Shown here in pieces: positions 1 through 5,389 of a stretch of 5,396 bases of DNA. Both the position numbers and the translations under genes were made by a program. The notes under the pieces were generated by a model. The model made no database searches. It saw only the letters and a program-made list of their open reading frames with translations, and was not told the origin of the DNA. The stretch spans positions 1-5,396 of the forward strand of contig CAZAZP010000043.1 of assembly GCA_964489695.1 (NCBI GenBank), in the 5' to 3' direction. How positions within the stretch are numbered: position 1 is the first letter of the stretch; every line of letters begins with the position of its first letter. The stretch is from CAYUXU01 sp964489695 (GTDB lineage Bacteria; Bacillota_I; Bacilli_A; Erysipelotrichales; Erysipelotrichaceae).

Positions 1-11
1 GTTTTTTATTA

Positions 12-20
12 TGTTATAAT
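12..20 (+). promoter_or_regulatory. Extended -10 promoter element of the dehydrogenase-exoA-pepT operon
   Basis: A perfect TATAAT at 15-20 is preceded by TG at 12-13, giving the TGnTATAAT extended -10 form that in Gram-positive bacteria can work with a weak -35. A -35 at normal spacing would lie left of the window, so only this half is visible. The first gene starts 25 nt downstream behind AAGGAGG at 34-40, so the 5' leader would be short, with no room for a riboswitch. Confidence 0.65.
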
Positions 21-45
21 TAATAAAGTTATTAAGGAGGATATC

Positions 46-912
46 ATGCGAATTGGATTTATTGGAACAGGTATTATGGGGAGTGCCATTATTTCTAATT
101 TAATGGTGCAACATGAGCTTTATTTATATACGCGAACTTTTAGTAAAGCCGCTCCATTAATTAAAGAAGGAGCGATTTGGTGTTTAGACCCGTTAGAAAT
201 GTTAAAACAAGTCGACTTAGTCATGACAATGGTGGGTTATCCTAGTGACGTTGAAGAGCTTTATTTTAATCCTACCAATGGTCTTTTAACCTGTGGTCAG
301 GCTGGTTTAACCTTGATTGATTTAACTACTTCAACACCCGAATTAGCCCAAAAGATTTATACAGCCGGCGCAGCTAAAGGTATATCTTGTTTAGATGCAC
401 CAGTTTCTGGCGGAGATACTGGCGCGAAAAACGCCACTTTAACCATCATGGTCGGCGGCGATGCTGAAACTTATCAACGTGTTTTACCTTTGCTAGAAAT
501 AATTGGCAATAATATTGTTTTACAAGGACCCGCTGGTAGTGGTCAACATACAAAAATGTGTAATCAGATTTGTATCGCAGCGAATTTATTAGGCGTTTGT
601 GAAGCTTTAACTTACGCCAAAAAGACAGGTTTAAATGCAGAAACGGTACTTAAAAGTGTTGCGACTGGCTCAGCTGGTAGTACTGCTTTAAGCAAATATG
701 CACCAATGATTATTGCTCATGACAAAACAGTGACGTTTTATTTACGCCATTTTTTAAAGGATTTAAAGATTGCCTTAACTGAAGCTAAGCGATTAGCCCT
801 TGATTTACCAACCTTAGCCTTAGCTGTTAAATTATATGAACAACTAGCTCCGGATTTTTCAGATGCAGGAGTTCAAGCCTTAATTGAAGCTTATCCTTAC
901 GCTGAGGATTAA
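46..912 (+). CDS. NAD(P)-dependent beta-hydroxyacid dehydrogenase (3-hydroxyisobutyrate dehydrogenase family, YkwC-like)
   Basis: This 288-residue protein is a cytosolic oxidoreductase of the 3-hydroxyisobutyrate dehydrogenase / tartronate semialdehyde reductase superfamily, which interconverts beta-hydroxy acids and the matching semialdehydes. An N-terminal Rossmann fold begins at residue 3 with the dinucleotide loop GTGIMG (7-12). R30, in YTRT after the second strand, suggests NADP(H) preference, as an inference. The substrate-binding signature DAPVSGG is at 117-123. The catalytic block GSGQHTK (164-170) places the expected lysine at K170, with N173 following. The helical C-terminal domain carries the conserved KDL at 238-240. 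Motifs such as TMVGYPSDVEE and GQHTKMCNQ recall Bacillus subtilis YkwC, also about 288 residues. The ATG is fixed by AAGGAGG 5 nt upstream. It is first in an operon with exoA (3-nt gap). The family call is firm; the true substrate is unknown, and neither neighbour indicates a pathway. Confidence 0.93.
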   Translation: MRIGFIGTGIMGSAIISNLMVQHELYLYTRTFSKAAPLIKEGAIWCLDPLEMLKQVDLVMTMVGYPSDVEELYFNPTNGLLTCGQAGLTLIDLTTSTPELAQKIYTAGAAKGISCLDAPVSGGDTGAKNATLTIMVGGDAETYQRVLPLLEIIGNNIVLQGPAGSGQHTKMCNQICIAANLLGVCEALTYAKKTGLNAETVLKSVATGSAGSTALSKYAPMIIAHDKTVTFYLRHFLKDLKIALTEAKRLALDLPTLALAVKLYEQLAPDFSDAGVQALIEAYPYAED

Positions 913-915
913 AGC

Positions 916-1671
916 ATGAAACTTATTTCTTGGAATGTTAATGGGATTCGCGCAGCGTTAAACAAAGGTTTCTTAGCTTTCTTTAAAGAAGTCGACGCCG
1001 ATATTTTCTGTTTGCAGGAAACGAAAATGCAAGTTGGCCAAATCGAATTAGATTTACCAGGTTACCACCAATATTGGCATAGTGCCGAGAAGAAGGGTTA
1101 CTCTGGTACCGCAGTTTTTACCAAACAATTACCCTTATCAGTTAGTTATGATTTTGGGCCACCCGAACACCAAACTGAAGGACGCGTGATTACTTTAGAA
1201 TATCCAAATTTTTATTTAGTAAATGTTTATGTACCAAATTCGCAAGAGGAATTAAAACGTTTAGACTATCGCTTGGCGTGGGAAAAGGATTTTCAAGCCT
1301 ATCTGGTCAGTTTAAAAAGCCAAAAGCCTGTGATTATGTGCGGCGATTTAAACGTCGCTCATCAAACTATCGATTTAAAAAACCCTAGTAGTAACCGGCG
1401 CAATGCTGGTTTTACCGATGAAGAGCGCGCTGCTTTTTCAGAGTTACTCAGCCACGGCTTCACTGATAGCTTTCGCTTTTTTTACCCTGAGGCATTGGAA
1501 CGTTACAGTTGGTGGAGTTATCGCTTTAAAGCGCGTGATCGTAACGCTGGATGGCGGATTGATTATTTTGTGGTTTCAAATGATTTTCATGACCAACTGA
1601 TCGATAGTTTAATTTATCAAGATGTCTATGGTAGTGATCATTGTCCAGTCGGTTTAATTATAAAGGAGTAA
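916..1671 (+). CDS. exoA: Exodeoxyribonuclease III (AP endonuclease, ExoA/XthA family)
   Basis: This 251-residue enzyme of base excision repair cleaves DNA 5' of abasic sites and removes 3'-blocking groups, with 3'-to-5' exonuclease activity on duplex DNA. It belongs to the endonuclease/exonuclease/phosphatase fold, and its length is typical for the Bacillota ExoA group. The full catalytic set known from E. coli XthA is visible: N7 in SWNVNG, metal ligand E35 in LQETK, Y105 in VYVPNS, D144 and N146 in GDLNVAH, D216 in RIDYF, and the D241-H242 pair in GSDHCP. The family segment around NAGFTDEER (163-171) and the WWSYR loop (199-203) are intact. The ATG lies 3 nt after the dehydrogenase stop, with a GAGG Shine-Dalgarno (904-907) inside the end of that gene, so the two are probably translated from one message. 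Nothing is truncated or missing. The downstream ribosome binding site for pepT lies in its last codons. Confidence 0.97.
   Translation: MKLISWNVNGIRAALNKGFLAFFKEVDADIFCLQETKMQVGQIELDLPGYHQYWHSAEKKGYSGTAVFTKQLPLSVSYDFGPPEHQTEGRVITLEYPNFYLVNVYVPNSQEELKRLDYRLAWEKDFQAYLVSLKSQKPVIMCGDLNVAHQTIDLKNPSSNRRNAGFTDEERAAFSELLSHGFTDSFRFFYPEALERYSWWSYRFKARDRNAGWRIDYFVVSNDFHDQLIDSLIYQDVYGSDHCPVGLIIKE
1662..1668 (+). promoter_or_regulatory. Ribosome binding site that sets the pepT start
   Basis: AAAGGAG ends directly before the exoA stop codon (1669-1671) and lies 5 nt before the ATG at 1674. It selects that ATG over the in-frame TTG at 1641, which would add 11 residues lying within the exoA coding region and has no Shine-Dalgarno at proper distance. 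Confidence 0.85.
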
Positions 1672-1673
1672 GC

Positions 1674-2897
1674 ATGGAGAATTTATTAAAGCGCTTTTTA
1701 AAGTATGTTAGTTATGATACCCAATCGGATGCTAGTAGTACTAGTTTTCCTAGTACCGCTAAGCAATTAATCTTAGCAGAGCTGTTAGTCGCAGAACTAC
1801 ATGAGCTAGGTGTAAAAGATGCTTATTTAAGTGAAACGGGCTATGTTTATGGCACAGTCTTAGCTAATCAAGCAGGGATTACGCCGGTGGGTTTGATTGC
1901 TCACTTAGATACAGCTGGCGAAGTGAGTGGGGCGAATGTTAAACCACAAGTTATTAAAAATTATCCTGGTGGTGATATTAAACTAAGTGACAGTGTAATC
2001 ACTAAAGTTAGTGATTTTCCTTTTTTAAATGACTTAATTGGGAAAACCCTGGTCGTAACGGATGGCGAGACTTTATTAGGGGCCGATGATAAAGCCGGGA
2101 TAGCGGAAATTATAACGTTGGTGGAATATTATCATTTAAATCCAACCGTCAAACATGGTGAGATAAAAATTTGTTTTACACCCGATGAAGAAATTGGTCA
2201 AGGAACGGTAAATTTTGATTATAACTGGTTTCAAGTCCCATTTGCTTATACACTAGATGGTGGTCCAGTTGGTAGTATTGAATATGAAAACTTTAACGCG
2301 GCTAGTGCTGAAGTCACTATTACTGGCGTTAGTATCCATCCTGGTAGTGCCAAAAATAAAATGATTAATGCGTTAAATTTAGCGCATGAGTTCCATAGTT
2401 TATTACCGGTTAATGCTCGGCCAGAATACACTAATGAGTATGAGGGCTTTATCCATTTGACCGATATCCAAGGTGAAATCGAACTAGCTCAGTTAAAATA
2501 TATTATTCGCGAACATGATCAAGTTAAATTTGAGCAATTAAAAGACCGGTTATTAGCAGCTCAGGATTATTTAAATCAGAGTTATGGTCATGATTATATT
2601 CAAGTTAAGTTAACTGATTCTTATTATAATATGCGTGAATATTTAGCCGATAAAATGGAGATTATTGATTTAGCGAAACAAGCGATTGCAAGTGTTGGTT
2701 TGTCACCGGTATCTTTACCGATCCGTGGTGGGACTGATGGTGCAGTCTTAACTTACCATGGTTTACCCTGCCCAAACTTAGGGACAGGTGGCTATAATTA
2801 TCATAGTCGAAATGAATTCGCGGTTGTCGAAGAAATGGTTCACAGCGTTAAAATCATGCAAACAATTGTTGGCCTTTTAGTTGAAAAAGCTAACTAA
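1674..2897 (+). CDS. pepT: Peptidase T (zinc tripeptide aminopeptidase, M20B)
   Basis: This cytosolic metallopeptidase removes the N-terminal residue from tripeptides, completing breakdown of imported or internal peptides. From the ATG at 1674 it has 407 residues, matching the roughly 408 of E. coli PepT. The two-zinc centre of the family is complete: H77 and D79 in AHLDT, bridging D139 in GADDKAG, the catalytic E172-E173 pair in PDEEIG, D195 in LDGGP, and H377 in GGYNYHSRNE. H222 in the lid-domain motif GVSIHPGSAKNK and R351 in IRGGTDG, both used in substrate binding in PepT, are also present. The fold order is catalytic (1 to about 205), dimerisation/lid (about 206-315), then catalytic again. 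It starts 2 nt after exoA and is last in the operon. A longer reading from TTG at 1641 is unlikely. No strong terminator follows, so some read-through into the lipoprotein gene is possible. Confidence 0.96.
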   Translation: MENLLKRFLKYVSYDTQSDASSTSFPSTAKQLILAELLVAELHELGVKDAYLSETGYVYGTVLANQAGITPVGLIAHLDTAGEVSGANVKPQVIKNYPGGDIKLSDSVITKVSDFPFLNDLIGKTLVVTDGETLLGADDKAGIAEIITLVEYYHLNPTVKHGEIKICFTPDEEIGQGTVNFDYNWFQVPFAYTLDGGPVGSIEYENFNAASAEVTITGVSIHPGSAKNKMINALNLAHEFHSLLPVNARPEYTNEYEGFIHLTDIQGEIELAQLKYIIREHDQVKFEQLKDRLLAAQDYLNQSYGHDYIQVKLTDSYYNMREYLADKMEIIDLAKQAIASVGLSPVSLPIRGGTDGAVLTYHGLPCPNLGTGGYNYHSRNEFAVVEEMVHSVKIMQTIVGLLVEKAN

Positions 2898-2904
2898 TTC
2901 TTTT

Positions 2905-2920
2905 TGTGAAATAAATCACT
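2905..2920 (+). promoter_or_regulatory. Candidate CRP/FNR-family operator upstream of the lipoprotein gene
   Basis: TGTGA (2905-2909), a 6-nt spacer and TCACT (2916-2920) match the TGTGA-N6-TCACA palindrome used by CRP, Bacillus Fnr and staphylococcal ArcR at 9 of 10 positions. The centre, between 2912 and 2913, is about 60-62 nt before the expected transcription start (about 2973-2974) of the TATAAT promoter. That is the classic class I activator spacing. Which regulator would bind, and whether any does, is inference. Confidence 0.45.
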
Positions 2921-2937
2921 ATTTTCGCTGTTTTTGC

Positions 2938-2966
2938 TTGATTTAGGTAATTAACTAGCATATAAT
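2938..2966 (+). promoter_or_regulatory. Sigma-A-type promoter of the lipoprotein gene
   Basis: TTGATT (2938-2943, 4 of 6 against TTGACA) is separated by exactly 17 nt from a perfect TATAAT (2961-2966). Transcription should start near 2973, giving a leader of under 20 nt that holds little more than the ribosome binding site AAGGGAGG (2975-2982). An imperfect inverted repeat, TAGGTAATTAACTA (2944-2957), fills most of the spacer. Confidence 0.8.
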
Positions 2967-2989
2967 GATAGCGCAAGGGAGGAAATTGC

Positions 2990-3970
2990 ATGAAGAAATT
3001 ATTAGTCGTATTATTATCAGCAGTGTTGTTAACCGGGCTAGTAGCTTGTGGTGAAAAGACTAGCACGTATAAAGTTGGCTTTGGGACGGAAACTACTGTC
3101 TCAGCTACCGATGGTCAATACGCCAATGCTGGCAAAAAAGTTTTTGAAGCATCTGTAGTATATGCTGGTATCGTAGTTGATAAAGATGGTAAGATTGTTA
3201 AATTATATCTTGATGAAGCTCAAAACCAAGCTTTAATCGTGAATGGGGCTTTAGAAAACGTTAATACATCTAAGCCTACTAAGAAAGCTTTAAAAGAGGA
3301 TTATAACATGGGTCCAGTTAGTGGCATCGGTAAAGAATGGTACGAACAAATCGCTGCTTTAGAGACTTACGCAGTTGGTAAAAAAGTTACTGATATTGCT
3401 GCTTTAGCATTAGATGCTGAAGGTGTTGCTACTGATGAAGAAGTAAAAGCTGGGATTACAATTAGCTTAACTGATATTATTAAAGCAATCGTTAAAGCTG
3501 GTGATAACTTAACTGAAGTTAAAGGTGCAGTAAAAATTGGTTTAGCCAGTATTTCTAATGTTGGCTTAAGCTATGGCACACCACAAATCAATACAACGAT
3601 GGCAATGATCGCAGTTGATAAAGACGGTAAACTAGTTTATAACTACGTTGATGTGGCTCAACATAGCGCTCTTGTTGACAAAAACGATCCAACTAAAGTC
3701 TCAGCTAGAGAAGATACTAGATCTAAGAAAGAAAAGAAAGAAGACTATAACATGGCTCCAGTTAGTCCAATTGGTAAAGAATGGTACGAACAACAACAAG
3801 CTTTAGAAGCATATTCTTTAGGCAAGACCGTTAGCGAATACCTACAACTTGCCGTTGATGGTGAAGGCAACGTTACCGATGAAACAGTTAAAGCTAGTGT
3901 TACTATTACCGTAACTGACTACTTAAAAGCTGTTGAATTAGCTGGCAAAGATTTATTCGATATTAAGTAA
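2990..3970 (+). CDS. Secreted lipoprotein with two tandem copies of an uncharacterised domain (EDYNM...GKEWYEQ)
   Basis: This 326-residue protein has a type II signal peptide: KK at 2-3, a hydrophobic stretch (about 4-16) and the lipobox LVAC with the lipidated cysteine at C20. It should therefore be anchored to the outer face of the membrane. The mature part is two homologous domains, about 26-174 and 180-322. Each has a VDKDGK strand-turn (63-68, 209-214), a D-x-A-Q motif (D75/Q78, D221/Q224), a Lys-rich stretch, then EDYNMxPVSxIGKEWYEQ (103-120, 251-268) and a C-terminal T-D-x-x-K-A helix. The last 72 residues of each copy align without gaps with 43 identities; the N-terminal halves have diverged, with indels. 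I recall similar single-domain lipoproteins of unknown function in Clostridia, but no characterised member. A remote link to FMN-binding domains is only speculation. The gene has its own promoter and terminator, the start is fixed by AAGGGAGG 7 nt upstream, and high expression is likely. Ligand and role are unknown. Confidence 0.85.
   Translation: MKKLLVVLLSAVLLTGLVACGEKTSTYKVGFGTETTVSATDGQYANAGKKVFEASVVYAGIVVDKDGKIVKLYLDEAQNQALIVNGALENVNTSKPTKKALKEDYNMGPVSGIGKEWYEQIAALETYAVGKKVTDIAALALDAEGVATDEEVKAGITISLTDIIKAIVKAGDNLTEVKGAVKIGLASISNVGLSYGTPQINTTMAMIAVDKDGKLVYNYVDVAQHSALVDKNDPTKVSAREDTRSKKEKKEDYNMAPVSPIGKEWYEQQQALEAYSLGKTVSEYLQLAVDGEGNVTDETVKASVTITVTDYLKAVELAGKDLFDIK
3296..3955 (+). repeat. 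Internal tandem duplication within the lipoprotein gene
   Basis: The stretch 3296-3511 recurs at 3740-3955 with a constant 444-nt (148-codon) offset. The encoded 72-residue segments are about 60% identical. The best conserved DNA is an exact 21-nt match at 3329-3349 and 3773-3793, covering the GKEWYEQ codons. Other parts have diverged at synonymous and non-synonymous sites, so this is an old domain duplication, not a recent slippage event. Confidence 0.85.
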
Positions 3971-3992
3971 ATTTTAAAACAACAATCAATTT

Positions 3993-4021
3993 AAAAAAGC
4001 AAACTTCGGTTTGCTTTTTTT
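3993..4021 (+). terminator. Rho-independent terminator of the lipoprotein gene (UUCG tetraloop)
   Basis: A 12-bp stem, AAAAAAGCAAAC (3993-4004) paired with GTTTGCTTTTTT (4009-4020), closes a C(UUCG)G tetraloop and runs straight into a T tract that ends at 4021. It starts 22 nt after the lipoprotein stop codon. The A tract on the left arm would also give a U tail on the minus strand, though no minus-strand gene is visible here. Confidence 0.93.
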
Positions 4022-4040
4022 GTACTTTCAAAAGTATAAT
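4011..4040 (+). promoter_or_regulatory. Promoter of the M18 aminopeptidase gene, abutting the upstream terminator
   Basis: A perfect TATAAT is at 4035-4040, 22 nt before the start codon. The best -35 candidate is TTGCTT (4011-4016, 3 of 6 to consensus) at 18-nt spacing, and it lies inside the descending arm of the terminator. A 14-nt palindrome, TACTTT-CA-AAAGTA (4023-4036), spans the spacer and enters the -10 box, where a bound repressor would block polymerase. The -10 is convincing; the -35 and operator are tentative. Confidence 0.6.
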
Positions 4041-4062
4041 AAACTTTAAAAGGAGAAATTAC

Positions 4063-5361
4063 ATGCCAGAAATATTAGCTGATGCTTTAATTAAATTTAT
4101 CCAAGCTAGCCCTTCGGTTTATCATGTGGTCGATAATTTTCGCCAAGAATTACGTGCGCAAGCTTACCAAGAATTATTTGAACACCAAGCTTGGGAGTTG
4201 TTACCAGCACAAAAATATTTTGTTTGTCGTAATGATAGTAGTATTATCGCTTTTACGACGCCTGCTAAGTTAGATGACCTTTATTTTAAGATCGTGGCTT
4301 CCCATAGTGATTGTCCAACTTTAAAACTAAAACCCCAATATTTATTAGCTAAGGAGGCCTTTAGCGCATTAAATGTGGAACCATATGGTGGATTACTGAT
4401 GCACACTTGGTTTGATCGTCCCTTAACCATTGCGGGTCGAGTTTTTATTAAAGAGGCGGAAGAGGTAGTTAGTCGCTTATTTGTTTATCCTGGTAACTTA
4501 GCGATGATTCCCAGCTTAGCCATTCATTTAAACCGCCAAGCAAATGAAGCATCAACACTTAACGCCCAACAACACCTTTTACCATTATTAAATAAAGTAG
4601 AAGCGGGTTTTATTGAGCAAATGATTGCTGAGCAGTTGGCGGTTAAGATCGAAGAGATTGTAGAATGGGAATTATTTCTACGACCAACTGAATTAGGTTA
4701 TAAATGGGGGTTAAATAATGAATTTCTGGCCGCGGTGCAACTAGATGATTTAGCTTGTGCTTATACGAGCTTTCAAGCTTTTTTAAAGACGCCACCAACG
4801 AAAGCGATCAATGTTTTTGCTTGTTTTGATAATGAAGAAGTTGGTAGTTTAACTCAACAAGGGGCAGCTTCATCCTTTCTTAAAGCGACTTTAAGTCGGA
4901 TTAATCAGTCAACAAAGCAAGATTTTTATCAAAGCTTAGCTAAATCATTTTTAATTTCAGCGGATAACGCGCATAGTCATCATCCTAATTATCCAGAGAA
5001 AAGTGATCCGAGTAATCAAGTAATGATTAATCAAGGTGTTGTCATTAAATATAACGCAAACCAAAGTTATATTACGGATGGGTTAAGCGCAGCTCTTTTT
5101 AAAGAGTATTGTCATTTAGCTGAGGTTCCTTATCAAGTTTATACTAATCGATCCGACTTACGTGGCGGTAAAACATTAGGTAGTATTAATCTTAGTCAAG
5201 TGAGTCTGGCTTCGATTGATATTGGTTTAGCACAATGGGCAATGCACTCAATAAATGAAAGTGCGGGTTGTTTAGATTTAAAGTATTTAAAGCAAGTATT
5301 AAGTTTGTTTTATCAAAAAAAGCTAGCCCTGAGTAGTACTAGCTTTAAAATTGAACAATAA
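4063..5361 (+). CDS. M18 family zinc aminopeptidase (clostridial type, aspartyl aminopeptidase-like)
   Basis: This 432-residue cytosolic metallo-aminopeptidase, of the family of yeast Ape1 and bacterial ApeB, trims N-terminal residues from peptides; family members often prefer Asp/Glu or hydrophobic residues, and the preference here cannot be read. The length fits bacterial members (about 430). The expected zinc and catalytic set is visible: H81 in SHSDCP, bridging D228 in QLDDL, the E258-E259 pair in FDNEEVGS, D301 in SADNAHSHHPNYPEK, and H395 in AMHSINE. Other family blocks are NVEPYGG (104-110), DRPLTIAGRV (118-127) and RGGKTLG (367-373). Small departures from the motif as I recall it are Cys84 where Ser is common after H-x-D, and INQGVVIK (322-329) where N-x-GPVIK is usual. 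The ATG lies 7 nt after AAAAGGAG (4048-4055). The gene appears monocistronic between two terminators. It complements pepT in peptide catabolism without sharing its operon. Confidence 0.93.
   Translation: MPEILADALIKFIQASPSVYHVVDNFRQELRAQAYQELFEHQAWELLPAQKYFVCRNDSSIIAFTTPAKLDDLYFKIVASHSDCPTLKLKPQYLLAKEAFSALNVEPYGGLLMHTWFDRPLTIAGRVFIKEAEEVVSRLFVYPGNLAMIPSLAIHLNRQANEASTLNAQQHLLPLLNKVEAGFIEQMIAEQLAVKIEEIVEWELFLRPTELGYKWGLNNEFLAAVQLDDLACAYTSFQAFLKTPPTKAINVFACFDNEEVGSLTQQGAASSFLKATLSRINQSTKQDFYQSLAKSFLISADNAHSHHPNYPEKSDPSNQVMINQGVVIKYNANQSYITDGLSAALFKEYCHLAEVPYQVYTNRSDLRGGKTLGSINLSQVSLASIDIGLAQWAMHSINESAGCLDLKYLKQVLSLFYQKKLALSSTSFKIEQ
5319..5346 (+). repeat. Small inverted repeat in the 3' end of the M18 gene
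   Basis: AAAGCTAG (5319-5326) and CTAGCTTT (5339-5346) are exact reverse complements around a 12-nt loop. In RNA this hairpin would end 15 nt before the stop codon TAA. It could be chance in AT-rich coding DNA or part of a structured 3' end together with the terminator that follows. Confidence 0.4.
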
Positions 5362-5363
5362 AA

Positions 5364-5389
5364 AAAATAGCACCAGCTGGTGCTATTTT
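5364..5389. terminator. Palindromic, probably bidirectional rho-independent terminator
   Basis: AAAATAGCACC (5364-5374) pairs with GGTGCTATTTT (5379-5389) around AGCT, which is itself palindromic, so the whole 26-nt element is a perfect palindrome. On the plus strand the tail is short and broken (TTTT, then ACTTATT). On the minus strand the stem is followed by seven T residues (complement of 5361-5367). It begins 2 nt after the M18 stop codon and probably serves a convergent gene to the right as well. Confidence 0.88.

Noticed and set aside
1403..1600. 65-codon plus-strand frame within exoA
   Set aside because: It is an out-of-frame shadow of the exoA catalytic region, which is intact in its own frame.
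1731..1760. Repeated AGTAGT/CTAGT words near the start of pepT, echoed at 5331-5343 and elsewhere
   Set aside because: These are explained by frequent AGT serine and ACT/ACC threonine codons in this genome. No regular spacing suggests a functional repeat.
2246..2431. 61-codon minus-strand open frame inside pepT
   Set aside because: It lies wholly opposite a complete, well-conserved pepT and shows no recognisable domain. It is an antisense shadow.
2905..2920. GTGA-AATAAA-TCAC as a terminator for pepT
   Set aside because: The stem is only 4 bp and no T tract follows. The symmetry is better explained as a possible CRP/FNR-type operator.
2990..3970. Calling the lipoprotein an FMN-binding or electron-transfer protein
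   Set aside because: The VDKDGK turn is a weak resemblance only. The covalent flavin attachment signature (S/T-G-A-T type) is not seen, so no such function is assigned.
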